From Myxococcales bacterium (GTDB taxonomy: Bacteria > Myxococcota_A > Polyangia > Polyangiales > Polyangiaceae), in assembly GCA_016712525.1 (NCBI GenBank), contig JADJQX010000006.1, positions 496,001 to 560,000 of the forward strand: a DNA stretch of 64,000 bases. The letters are read 5' to 3'. The notes beneath the pieces were generated by a model. That model was not told the origin of the DNA and ran no database searches. It was given only the letters and a program-made list of their open reading frames with translations. The translations under genes were made by a program, and so were the position numbers. Each line of letters starts with the position of its first letter. The first letter of the stretch is position 1. Shown here one piece after another: positions 46,129 to 54,567 of the stretch.

Positions 46129-47941
46129 ATGCGACACGTAAGCTTTTTTGCGGTTCTTGCTCTTGGCTCTGGTCTGTTCGTGGCGTGCAGCGGCGGCACG
46201 ACGTCTCCCGAGGCCGACGCCGGTGTCGACGCAGGCGTGGACGCGTCTCCCCCGGTCGAACCCTGCGCCGACGCGCCCAAGCTCCGCGCTGGGACCGACT
46301 GCGAGACTCCGTTCCCCGAGCGCATCGAGGGCGCCACGACCCTCGCTCGCGGCTGCTACCGCGTGAAGAAGACACCCGTGCTCGCTGCCGGCGCTGCGCT
46401 CACGGTCTCTCCCGGGACGACCCTGCTCTTCGCGAAGGGCACCGGCCTCGACGTCTCCGAGAACCGAAAGCTCGTCGCCAAGGGCACGCGTGAGGCACCG
46501 ATCTGCCTCACCGGAGAGAAGGCCGAGCGCGGCGCGTGGGACGGCCTCACCCTCGGGCGCACCGAAGCGGGGCCCGACGTCCTCGAGCATGTCACGGTCG
46601 AGTACGCGGGAGACACCACCTCCGACCGCGACGCCGCGGGCATCAAGGTCGCCTCCGACAGCCGCGCCGTGAACCTGTCGATGACCCGCACGACCGTGCG
46701 CGAGAGCCAAGGCGCGGGCCTCTATCTCGTCGGCAGCGCGGTCCTCGAGACCTTCTCGGAGAACACCTTCACGAAGAACGCCCTCGCCGCGAACGTCGAC
46801 GCGAACGTCGTCGGGTACCTCGACTCCGCCTCGCGTTTCACCGGCAACGACGTCGACGAGGTGCGCGTGCGCCCCGTCCACACCACGAAGAACCTCGCCT
46901 GGCACGCGATCGGCGTGCCGTTCCACGTGGTCGGCAACCTCAACGTCGACGGCGCGTGGTCGCTCGAGGCGCCGAGCACGATCGTCGTCGCCGCCGACTC
47001 GTGGATCTCCGTCAATGGCGACGCGGGCGCGCTCACGGCCATCGGCACCGCCGACAAGCCCATCGTCTTCACCGGCGAGACCAAGACGCGCGGCGCGTGG
47101 GACTCTCTCCGCTTCGACAACTCGAAGAACGTCAAGAACCGCCTCGAGCACGTGACCGTCGAATACGGTGGCTCGACCGCGCACGACAAGAGCGGCGCAT
47201 GCCTCCGCGCCACCGCGGACAGCCACGGCGTCACGCTCGGCCTCACGACCGTCACGACCCGCGAGTGCCAGGGCTTCGGGATGTTCCTCGCCGGGAGCAC
47301 CGGAGCTCGTCGCCTTCGCCAAGAACACGTTCACGAAGAACGGTCTCGGCCCCGCGAGCGTCGGCTCGCAAGCCGTGCACCAGCTCGACGTGACCTCCAC
47401 GTACACCGGCAACGACGTCGATCGCCTCCACGTGCGCGACGACCGCGTCGGGAAGGCCGTCACCTGGAACGACCTCGGTGTGCCGTACGAGCTCGCACAG
47501 AGCCTCCACGTCGACCTCGTGTGGACGCTCGCGCCCGGCGTCACCCTGCTCCTCGCGAAGGACACGTGGATCTCCGTCGACGGTGACGCGTCCGGTCTCC
47601 ACGCCGTCGGCACGGCGCAGAAGCCCATCACCTTCTCGGGCCTCGAGAAGACGCCCGGCTACTGGCACGCGCTCCGTTTCGGTGGCTCGCTGAACCCCGC
47701 GAACGCCATCGAGAACGCCGTCGTCGAGTACGGCGGCTCCACGGGCGGTGGCGGCGAAGAGGGCATGATCACGGCCTCGTCCGACAGCCACGGCGTGAAG
47801 CTCTCCGTGAAGAGCGCGACGGTGCGCCACAGCGCCCAGTACGGGATCTGGCTCGGCAAGTTCGCGCAGTTCAACGCCGACATCGACTCGGCCAACACGT
47901 TCACCGCCAACACGAAGGGTGACGTCTACAAGCAACCCTGA
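46129..47941 (+). pseudogene. Beta-helix-like lipoprotein gene interrupted by a single-base frameshift
   Basis: The gene begins at ATG 46129 (GGAGGT upstream), with signal peptide and lipobox FVAC (Cys20). The body has three homologous blocks of about 170 residues (each with a GAWDGLTLGRT/ARWDSLRF-type turn, a VEYGG strand and an ENTFTKN/KNTFTKN segment), fitting a right-handed parallel beta-helix. The frame breaks near 47302: one extra G in ACCGGAGCTC. Removing it gives one frame of 603 residues (1813 bp minus 1, divisible by 3), aligning LAGSTELVAFAKNTFTKN with LVGSAVLETFSENTFTKN at equal length. It could be a real knockout, phase variation or a sequencing error. Confidence 0.8.
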
Positions 47942-48006
47942 CGACGCGCGGGCGCGGGAGGAGGCGAGGGGAGGCACGACGAGGCGACTCCGCGCGCGTC
48001 ATGCCG

Positions 48007-48012
48007 TACCCT
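48007..48012 (+). promoter_or_regulatory. Putative -10 element of the 48019 gene (leaderless)
   Basis: TACCCT, six bases (CGGGGG), ATG 48019. This supports 48019 rather than the ATG at 48001, which would place the hexamer inside the gene. Confidence 0.5.
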
Positions 48013-48018
48013 CGGGGG

Positions 48019-49278
48019 ATGGGCCCTGGCGCCGAGCCGCTCGTCGTCGACAACGGTGGGATCGTGGTCCCGAAGCGCTTCTTTCTGGCGCTCGGGGCCA
48101 CGCTCTACGGCGCCGTCGTGCCCATCGTGGTCGTCGCGCTCATGACCCGGGCGTACCCGCTCCTCGCGGGCGTCGTGCACGCGCTGCTCTTCGGCTCGAT
48201 GTCCCTCGCGTACGGGGCGCGCTCCACGAAGGGGGCGCTCGTCCGCGAGGGGAGGCTCGAGATCTCGAGCGAGGGCATCTCGTTTCGTGGTGAGCTCATC
48301 GCCTCGCGGGGCGAGCTCCGTCAAGGATTTACCGTCCCGACCGAAGAGGGGCTCCTCCTCCGCTTCGACCGGTCCTTCGCCGTCAACCCGCTGTTCGTTC
48401 GGGTGCCTGATCGAGCGACGGCCGACGCGGCGCTCGCGACGCTCGGCTTCGACGCGAAACACACGGCCGCGCGCATGCGGATCGCGAGCGCGCTCCTGTC
48501 GATGCCGGTGTCGCAACAGACCGCGACGATCCTAGGGCCGCTCTTGCTCCTCGTGCCGATCGCGCTCTTGCTCCTTGCGGGCCTCGGGCCGGGCGCATGG
48601 CCGCTCGCCGTGGCCGCGTTCGCCGCGTTCATTCTCTACACGTTCGTCATCGCGTTCGCGCCGACCACGGTCCTCGTCGGGACCGACGGGTTCGAGCACA
48701 CCTGGCTCGGCACACGGGCCTTCGTGCCGTTCGCCAACGTCACGGCGGTCGAGACCTACAAGGAGTGGGCGGGGAGCAAAATGCAGCGCGGCGTTCGGGT
48801 CACCCTCGACGGAGCCCCACCGTTGAAGCTCCCGACCGGCCAGAGTGACGTGGGCGACGTCGAGGCGGCGAGCCTCGCCGCCCGTCTCACCGAAGCCCGT
48901 CGCGCGTACGTCGAGGGAGGGCAAGGCGGGCAGGTCGCCTCCCTTCGCCGTGGAGACCAAGATCTGCGCACGTGGATCGCAGCGCTCCGTCGCCTTGGGG
49001 ACGGCGCGGTCGACCACAGAACCTCGGCGGTGCCGCTCGAGGCCCTCCTTCGAACCGTCGAGGATAGCTCTGCGGCGGTCGAGTCGCGGCTCGGAGCTGC
49101 CGTCGCGGCAACGTCGGGGGGCGACCCCGATGCGGTCCAGCGCGTGCGTGTCGCTGCGGCCGCGACGGCCTCTCCGCGCCTCCGCGTGGCGCTCGAGGCG
49201 GTCGCCGTTCTCGACTCATCCGAGCCCGAAGCCGAGGCCGCGCTCCGTCAGGCTCTCGAGCGCGAAGCGCTGCCGTGA
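48019..49278 (+). CDS. Membrane protein, unknown function
   Basis: 419 residues. Two transmembrane helices near the N-terminus (KRFFLALGATLYGAVVPIVVVAL and LLAGVVHALLFGSMSLAYGA), a PH-like cytoplasmic segment (GRLEISSEGISFRGELI) and two more helices around residues 180-225. A second PH-like stretch (TTVLVGTDGFEHTWLG) and a helical C-terminal region (alanine-rich, residues 300-419) follow. No family is certain. An ATG at 48001 would add six residues. Confidence 0.72.
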   Translation: MGPGAEPLVVDNGGIVVPKRFFLALGATLYGAVVPIVVVALMTRAYPLLAGVVHALLFGSMSLAYGARSTKGALVREGRLEISSEGISFRGELIASRGELRQGFTVPTEEGLLLRFDRSFAVNPLFVRVPDRATADAALATLGFDAKHTAARMRIASALLSMPVSQQTATILGPLLLLVPIALLLLAGLGPGAWPLAVAAFAAFILYTFVIAFAPTTVLVGTDGFEHTWLGTRAFVPFANVTAVETYKEWAGSKMQRGVRVTLDGAPPLKLPTGQSDVGDVEAASLAARLTEARRAYVEGGQGGQVASLRRGDQDLRTWIAALRRLGDGAVDHRTSAVPLEALLRTVEDSSAAVESRLGAAVAATSGGDPDAVQRVRVAAAATASPRLRVALEAVAVLDSSEPEAEAALRQALEREALP

Positions 49279-49280
49279 AC

Positions 49281-49318
49281 CCCATGAAATCGATGGGTTG
49301 GCGCGAACGTCGGTGCCC
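49281..49318 (+). repeat. Dispersed intergenic repeat, copy D
   Basis: On the plus strand CCCATGAAATCGATGGGTTG continues as GCGCGAACGTCGGTGCCCC. Core matches copies B and C with one change (GAACG for GACCG). It begins 2 bp after the stop of the 48019 gene and contains an AACCC/GGGTT inverted repeat. Confidence 0.75.
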
Positions 49319-49514
49319 CTGGGCCGCCCGAAGGTCGCCGCGCTCTGCCCGGCTCGGGGCTCGATTGGCGCACGTCACGTCCGCGGTGGCATGCCGAAGT
49401 GAACACTCCCGCGACCACTCAGGTGGACACCGTACTGACCATCGAGCGCCCCGTAACGATGGAATTAATTAAGCATTTCGTCGAACTTCGGCGGGCATGC
49501 TCCGTGAAGGGGCG

Positions 49515-49520
49515 TAAGGT
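49515..49520 (+). promoter_or_regulatory. Putative -10 element of the 49527 gene (leaderless)
   Basis: TAAGGT, six bases (ATGGGC), ATG 49527. Confidence 0.4.
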
Positions 49521-49526
49521 ATGGGC

Positions 49527-49883
49527 ATGCGCGCTGGGTCTGCGAGGGGGGAGGAATGGGAGATGGGGGAAGACGACTCCTTCGAGCCGCCGTGGCTTGC
49601 CGAGGTGCTGCCGCGTGGGCCGATGGACTCGGGCGTCAAGCTCGCCGGTCGTCCTAGCGAGCCTGCTCCGGCGCTCGCGAGCCAGCCGCCTCCCCCGGAG
49701 ACGCTCGACGCCTTCGTGGCCGTCCCTCCGCCCCCATCCGACCTCCCCACCGACGAAGCGCCACACTCGGTGCATCGCCGCTACGATTCGGAGTCTCCCC
49801 CGTCGGGCGCGCCCCGCAGCGGCAAGTTCGTCGTGGTCGAAGAGATCACGGTCCGCAAGAGCGACGCTCGCCTCGAGGAGTGA
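49527..49883 (+). CDS. Small proline-rich hypothetical protein
   Basis: 118 residues from ATG 49527. Acidic N-terminus (EEWEMGEDDSFEPPW), a Pro/Ala-rich middle and a basic end (SGKFVVVEEITVRKSDARL). No signal peptide or known domain; probably disordered. Two starts compete: 49527 with TAAGGT 6 nt upstream, and 49563 with GGAGG 7 nt upstream. The 49902 gene on the other strand ends 18 bp later. Confidence 0.5.
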   Translation: MRAGSARGEEWEMGEDDSFEPPWLAEVLPRGPMDSGVKLAGRPSEPAPALASQPPPPETLDAFVAVPPPPSDLPTDEAPHSVHRRYDSESPPSGAPRSGKFVVVEEITVRKSDARLEE

Positions 49884-49901
49884 GCTCGGAGTGGCTCGCG
49901 C

Positions 49902-50693
49902 TCAGATATCGACGCGCACGAACCCACGCTTCGTGAGCTCGTCGCCGTACCCGGGCAGGTGAGCGCGGCCCATCACGACCACGGCAGGCTGCGTGCCGGG
50001 GCTCGCGGCCAGCATACGCACCGTACCCTCGGCCATGAGCACGTCGCGGACGTTGACGATCGCGATCGCCGGGTGCACGAGCCACGCCCACGAGCGTGAA
50101 CGCAGGAGCCACGCCGGCACGAGCAGGAGCATGTGCGCTTGGAACGCCATGACCAGCAGCGTGAGCAAAGAGACTCCGAGCGCGCCCGCCTCGCCCGCGG
50201 AAGGCAAAATGCCCTCGACGATGCTGTACGCGAGGTGCGCGAACGAGACGAGGAAGAAGAGCGAGAGGTAGACGGACGCGACGTGCAGCGGCACCGGCAT
50301 CACCTCGGCCGCTTCGAGCTCGACCGTCTTGCCGTACCGCAGGGCGCGCGCTTCGTAGATCGTGCTCCCTTCGACGGTGCCGATGGCGACGAAACGAAGG
50401 AGCGCGCGAGGGGCGTTGATGAGCGCGCCGAGCAGCCGGCCCCACACGACGCGGGACACTTGGAACGTCTCCACGCCGCGCAGCTCGAAGGCCGACACGA
50501 GCTCGCGACCCAACACGGCCGCCTCGTGCATCTTCAAGTGGGCCTCGCCCACGACCAACACGAGGCGCGCCGGAGCGCCGCCCTTCTCGGGGGACGCATA
50601 GGCCTGGCACGCGTAGCTCATGGGCATCGCCTTCGCCCGTTCGAGCGCGGCAAGGGCACTCGGGGAGAGCGTGGCGAGGAGCGGGTGGGCCAT
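49902..50693 (-). CDS. TraB-like membrane protein
   Basis: 263 residues. Near the N-terminus is LVVGEAHLKMHEAAVLGRELV, and at the C-terminus VVVMGRAHLPGYGDEL, the two histidine-containing motifs seen in the TraB/PrgY family. Between them lie three transmembrane helices (about residues 136-210). The TraB-like fold is thought to act as a protease or chelatase inside membranes; the proof here is only motif-level. ATG 50693 has TACTCT 5 nt upstream. Confidence 0.6.
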   Translation of the reverse strand: MAHPLLATLSPSALAALERAKAMPMSYACQAYASPEKGGAPARLVLVVGEAHLKMHEAAVLGRELVSAFELRGVETFQVSRVVWGRLLGALINAPRALLRFVAIGTVEGSTIYEARALRYGKTVELEAAEVMPVPLHVASVYLSLFFLVSFAHLAYSIVEGILPSAGEAGALGVSLLTLLVMAFQAHMLLLVPAWLLRSRSWAWLVHPAIAIVNVRDVLMAEGTVRMLAASPGTQPAVVVMGRAHLPGYGDELTKRGFVRVDI

Positions 50694-50698
50694 GCGAA

Positions 50699-50704
50699 AG
50701 AGTA
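50699..50704 (-). promoter_or_regulatory. Putative -10 element of the 49902-50693 gene (leaderless)
   Basis: TACTCT, five bases (TTCGC), ATG. Confidence 0.45.
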
Positions 50705-50761
50705 TGGCAGACGTGGCATCGATCGCCGAGCCCGCCGTGATCCGCCCGGGCCGCGGCCCTT

Positions 50762-51637
50762 TCAGCGCTCCGGCGACGACGCGGCCATGCGTGACTCGGT
50801 GGCCTCCCCGCTCTCGTCGAGCAAGAAGACCTCCTCGCTGAAGTCGGCGACGCGGTAGCCCTGGCCGAACGACGACACGCGCACGAGCGCCTTTCCTTCG
50901 GGGGTCGCGTCGACGCGAAACCCGCGCACCTTCCCAGCCTCGACGTCCCCCACGAAGGCGCGCCGCTGGCGTTCCCGGATCGTGGCGAGCGTGGTGGCGA
51001 TCGAGCCCGTCACGAGCCCGAGCACCGCCGCGATCCGCATGAACACGTGCCCGGCGTACTCGATGGCGACGCGCCGGCTCTCCCACTCGCTCGGCTCCGC
51101 CGAGTACCCTCGATCCTGGAAGAAGGTCAGCATGAGCGCGCCATAGGCCAGGGCCATACACACCGCTCCCACGATGCGCTCCCCACGTTCTTCTCCGGCG
51201 AGCCCCTTCTTCGCGAGCGACTGCGCCCACGCCATGGGCAACCCGAACGCGAGCAACGTCAAGACGAGCGCCGGTCCCCAAAAAAAGACGCCGATCGTCG
51301 AGCCCAATGCCAGCCCCGCGAAGAACGTCCCGAGGAAAGGGCCGTGCTCCGACTGCGAGAGGAGCGCGCCCGCGGCGAGCCCTCCGTTCAAGGCGGCGAG
51401 GGGGACCGACGCGAGCCAACCCCAACGGACCTTGGACTTTCCGATGGTGGCCGGGATGCGCAGCACGAACGCCCACACGAGCCCCACGAGGAGCGTCGGT
51501 ACACCGGTCACGAGCCCCGAGAACTCGTGGGACATCGCGCCGAAGATCGCGGCGGTGATGGCCGACAGCGACAGGGCGACCGCGGCGACGTTCAACCGGC
51601 GCAACACCTTCGGAGCGGCGAACGAGGTCGGGATCAT
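50762..51637 (-). CDS. Polytopic membrane protein, unknown function
   Basis: 291 residues with about seven hydrophobic helices (first near residues 14-34) and a cytoplasmic C-terminal soluble region of about 80 residues (FVGDVEAGKVRGFRVD). Start ATG 51637 follows a Shine-Dalgarno-like GGAGGG and a TATCGT hexamer. No family recognised. It precedes the TraB-like gene on the same strand with a 68-bp gap. Confidence 0.7.
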   Translation of the reverse strand: MIPTSFAAPKVLRRLNVAAVALSLSAITAAIFGAMSHEFSGLVTGVPTLLVGLVWAFVLRIPATIGKSKVRWGWLASVPLAALNGGLAAGALLSQSEHGPFLGTFFAGLALGSTIGVFFWGPALVLTLLAFGLPMAWAQSLAKKGLAGEERGERIVGAVCMALAYGALMLTFFQDRGYSAEPSEWESRRVAIEYAGHVFMRIAAVLGLVTGSIATTLATIRERQRRAFVGDVEAGKVRGFRVDATPEGKALVRVSSFGQGYRVADFSEEVFLLDESGEATESRMAASSPER

Positions 51638-52008
51638 CACCCTCCACGATAGCCGCCAGGCTCGCGCCCGACGAACCCCGTCCCCGTGATCGGTCGAGGC
51701 AGCACGACGAATGGCGCACCGCGCGCCCGAGCGGCCGAGGGGCGACGTCTCGCGCAGGCACATCACCGCGAACGAGCGTGCGCAGTCGGCCTTCCCCATG
51801 TGACTAAATATTCGAGAGTGTTGGGTTAGTCGCTCTTCCTAGGCGTCCTGGCTCGCGTGGTGCGAGCCCCCGGAAAAGGCGCGAGAACGTTGACAGCCCC
51901 GGGCGCGATGGACGAACGTCCGGCCGTCCGGGGCGGGAATCGTCCGTTCCTCGACGCTTGGATGAATCAACGCGGGGCCTCCCCGTCTGATGCACGCTTC
52001 GATTCCCG
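51638..52008. other. Divergent promoter region, 371 bp
   Basis: Nothing coding. It contains a 6-bp inverted repeat GACTAA...TTAGTC (51802-51831) in the least GC-rich stretch, and a TTGACA at 51890-51895 without a matching -10. Drives the minus-strand membrane gene and the plus-strand envelope operon. Confidence 0.5.
51646..51651 (-). promoter_or_regulatory. Putative -10 element of the 50762-51637 gene
   Basis: TATCGT 8 nt before ATG 51637, with GGAGGG in between. Confidence 0.4.
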
Positions 52009-52326
52009 ATGACTCTCCTTCGCATGACAGCCATCGCTCTCGTAGGGCTCGCGCCGCTCGTCGGCTGCGTCAACATCCCGGACAACGTGCGCGCCGAGTT
52101 CCGCGCGCCCGACCCTCAAGAGCGCTCCAACTTCCGTCCGGGCCCGCACGGCCGCGCGCCGGGACGTGACGCCGAGGGGCTCGTGATCGCGCCCCCCTCG
52201 AGCGACGCGGGCGCCCTCGGAGACGCAGCACGAACTCCCGCGGCGATCGATGCGGGCAGCGTCGCTCCTCCTCCGGACGACGCGGGCTCGCGCGCGACCA
52301 GCTCGGATGCCGGGGGTGCCGCATGA
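52009..52326 (+). CDS. Small lipoprotein, unknown
   Basis: 105 residues. Signal peptide and lipobox LVGC (Cys20), then an Asp/Ala/Pro-rich extracytoplasmic tail with repeated D-A-G triplets. No domain. First gene of a three-gene coupled run: its stop overlaps the next start (ATGA). Confidence 0.65.
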   Translation: MTLLRMTAIALVGLAPLVGCVNIPDNVRAEFRAPDPQERSNFRPGPHGRAPGRDAEGLVIAPPSSDAGALGDAARTPAAIDAGSVAPPPDDAGSRATSSDAGGAA

Positions 52327-53333
52327 GCCGGTTCGCCCGTGTCGTCGCCCTCGGGCTCGCGCTTTCCGCCGTGCCTTCGGTGGGCTGCTTCAAATCGGGG
52401 CCGGTGGGCCGCGTGAACATCCTCGAGGGGCGCACGAAAGACACACGCGGCACCTACCTCGGGCTCCCGCTCAAGTCGGGGCAGGTCGTGCTCACCGAGT
52501 CCCCCGACACGACGAGCTTCGCGTTCTCGCTCATCCCCGAGAAGTTCTTCCCGTTCACGCACGTCGCCATCCTCTCGATGGAAGACGGAGAGCCGTGGGT
52601 CTACGACGTGACGGGCGGGGTCGCCACGATCCCCACGCACTCCCGCATGCTCGACAACGTCTCCGGGACGCTCTTCCGAAGGCCGCTCATGGAGTACGCG
52701 AGCGGCAACATGCACACCGAGATCTACGAGCCGCCCCCGGGGACGGACAGAGCTCGCATGATCGCGTACGTCCAGAAGCTCTACGCGGGCGGCAAGGTGG
52801 CCTTCGACAACCGCTTCGATCACCGAGATCACTCGGCGCTCTACTGCAGCGAGCTCGTCGCGTTGGCGATCGAAGCGGGCGGTGGCGAGGCCCCGCGGCC
52901 CGTCAAAAATAGCCTGCATCCGTCGGTCCAGGGTGCGCTCAAGTTCCTCGGCGTGCCCGAGGACGAGTCGCTCCCGGTCGGTCTCTTCGCACCTCAAGAT
53001 CGCTTCGTCGCGGCGCTCGGGCCGTTTCAGTCGCGCACGCAGGCGTGGGCCTACTTCGCGGCGAAGCGGGAGATCTACCGTCGCTTCGGCGCCGATCAGC
53101 GGCTCGGGTTCGTGCTCTCGCTCTCGGGCCAGGGCGAGCTCGGAGTCCGCCCCGAGATCGTCGCGTACGCCGACGAGGCCAGCCACCTGTTCGACGCCGA
53201 TCCCAACCCTCCGAAGCCGGGCGACCCGCGCATCGCCGAGGCCACCGTGGCCCTCGCGAACCGGAAGTTCGGGCCGTTCGACGGAGGCACGACGGTCGCC
53301 ACGCAGTCGTCGCCCGCTACGAGAGCTCCGTGA
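52323..53333 (+). CDS. YiiX/YebB-like NlpC/P60 cysteine hydrolase, lipoprotein
   Basis: 336 residues. Signal peptide and lipobox SVGC (Cys22). The catalytic region has His80 (FTHVAIL) and Cys175 (LYCSELV), in the circularly permuted order of the YiiX/YebB-like family, with an N-terminal GQVVLTES strand. These enzymes hydrolyse lipids or peptidoglycan peptide bonds; substrate unknown. C-terminal about 110 residues are a helical extension. Overlaps the lipoprotein gene before and the 53330 gene after (both 4 bp), so all three are translationally coupled. Confidence 0.8.
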   Translation: MSRFARVVALGLALSAVPSVGCFKSGPVGRVNILEGRTKDTRGTYLGLPLKSGQVVLTESPDTTSFAFSLIPEKFFPFTHVAILSMEDGEPWVYDVTGGVATIPTHSRMLDNVSGTLFRRPLMEYASGNMHTEIYEPPPGTDRARMIAYVQKLYAGGKVAFDNRFDHRDHSALYCSELVALAIEAGGGEAPRPVKNSLHPSVQGALKFLGVPEDESLPVGLFAPQDRFVAALGPFQSRTQAWAYFAAKREIYRRFGADQRLGFVLSLSGQGELGVRPEIVAYADEASHLFDADPNPPKPGDPRIAEATVALANRKFGPFDGGTTVATQSSPATRAP

Positions 53334-54025
53334 CGAGAGGCACTCGCGCCGTCGTCGTCTCCGTCGCATCGGCTGCCGCGGTTCTTGCGTGGGGGCGCGG
53401 GGCGAGCGCGCAGCTCTTCGTCCCGGGCGCTCCTGGAGGGAGCTTGGCGCTGCCGGGCGCGCAGGTGCTCCCGCCCGCCCGCACCGAGACGCAGGCCGAC
53501 GCCCTCGGTGAAGGCTCGGCCCGCCTCTTCGACATGCGTACCATCGTTCCCGCCATCGAAGCCGGCGGCGGCCCGCTCTGGTACAGGCCCATGGGGCAGG
53601 GCCTAAGGCCTGGAATGTTCGAGGTTTTCGTCGGCCAGAACATCACCGCGCCGCAGGGGCACCTCTACCTCGCCGGCACGGAGCGAATGGTGTTTCGCGC
53701 CCTCGACTCCACCACGTTCGCGTGGACGATGCTGCAGACGGGGCTCTCGACCGGGGTGAAGTCGGGCCCGCTCGAGCTCGAGGGCCACGTCGGGCTCAAC
53801 CTCTTTGGTCTCAGTGCGTCGAAGGCCGAGTGGAGCCTCGACGTCGTGAGCCCCCGCGTAGGCGCCCACGCGGCCCTTCACTTTGGTCGTTTTCGTCTGG
53901 AGGTGGGGCTCCACACCGAATACCTTCTGCGCCTCATGGGCGACGACTTTGCCATCCGCGGGGTCGACTTCGCTCTGAGGTTCGATCTCGAAAACGGAGC
54001 GGCCAAGCGAAAGGCCCCTCGCTGA
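53330..54025 (+). CDS. Secreted beta-rich protein, possible outer-membrane protein
   Basis: 231 residues. GTG 53330 overlaps the previous stop. Signal peptide with a GASA-Q cleavage site. The body alternates polar and hydrophobic residues in beta-strand spacing, with LRPGMFEVFVGQNIT, LELEGHVGLNLFGL and a FALRFDLENG end, as in small outer-membrane barrels. No family recognised. Coupled to the hydrolase gene; probably acts with it in the cell envelope. Confidence 0.7.
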   Translation: MTRGTRAVVVSVASAAAVLAWGRGASAQLFVPGAPGGSLALPGAQVLPPARTETQADALGEGSARLFDMRTIVPAIEAGGGPLWYRPMGQGLRPGMFEVFVGQNITAPQGHLYLAGTERMVFRALDSTTFAWTMLQTGLSTGVKSGPLELEGHVGLNLFGLSASKAEWSLDVVSPRVGAHAALHFGRFRLEVGLHTEYLLRLMGDDFAIRGVDFALRFDLENGAAKRKAPR

Positions 54026-54096
54026 ACGGCGGCGGCGGCGCTCCACATCGTTCCTCACTCGACTCGGCACATCAACATCGTACGGAGAATCAGATA

Positions 54097-54438
54097 ATGA
54101 AGAAGATGGCTCTTTTCGTTGGGTTCGCGGCTCTCTCGTCGGCGGTCGGCTGCGGTGGCGTCGGCTACCCCATCGGCTCGTCGTACAACGGCACCACGAC
54201 GCCGCACTCGATGTCGCAGGCTCAGGTGGGCGCGGTCGCCCCCGGCCAGGCGAAGCCCGGTGGCAAGACCGGTGAGGCTTGTGCGTCGGGCGTCCTCGGC
54301 ATCGCCGCCTGGGGCGACGCGAGCACCTCGGCTGCCAAGAAGGCCGCCGGCGTGACGGACGTGCACTCGGTCGAGTTCCACGGCGTCAGCTACCTCGGCA
54401 TCTACACCCAGGGCTGCACGGTCGTCACCGGTCAGTGA
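54097..54438 (+). CDS. TRL-like family lipoprotein
   Basis: 113 residues. Signal peptide and lipobox AVGC (Cys19). The C-terminal ACASGVLGIAAWGDAS, AAKKAAGVTDVHSVEF and LGIYTQGCTVVTG match the conserved TRL-like envelope lipoprotein domain. The biological role is unknown. GGAGA precedes the ATG, and a strong intrinsic terminator follows. Confidence 0.88.
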   Translation: MKKMALFVGFAALSSAVGCGGVGYPIGSSYNGTTTPHSMSQAQVGAVAPGQAKPGGKTGEACASGVLGIAAWGDASTSAAKKAAGVTDVHSVEFHGVSYLGIYTQGCTVVTGQ

Positions 54439-54446
54439 TCCTCGGG

Positions 54447-54490
54447 ACGGGAGAGCGGCTCTTCGGAGCTTCTCTCCCGTTTTCTATTTT
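54447..54490 (+). terminator. Intrinsic terminator after the TRL-like gene
   Basis: ACGGGAGAG pairs perfectly with CTCTCCCGT (9 bp) around a 16-base loop and runs into TTTTCTATTTT. The best plus-strand terminator in the window. Confidence 0.9.
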
Positions 54491-54555
54491 GTGAATCGTT
54501 TCGGGAAAGAAGGCCTGCTCCCGAACATCGTGGGGAACGTCGCCGCGAACACGCG

Positions 54556-54561
54556 TATCCT
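54556..54561 (+). promoter_or_regulatory. Putative -10 element of the kinase gene (leaderless)
   Basis: TATCCT, six bases (GCCTCC), GTG 54568. No Shine-Dalgarno sequence. Confidence 0.5.
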
Positions 54562-54567
54562 GCCTCC

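Noticed and set aside
48001..48018. ATG 48001 as start of the membrane protein
   Set aside because: It would put the TACCCT box inside the gene; ATG 48019 fits the N6 spacing seen elsewhere.
53722..54096. Upstream extension of the TRL-like gene
   Set aside because: The extension overlaps the preceding gene in another frame; a Shine-Dalgarno sequence and signal peptide mark ATG 54097.
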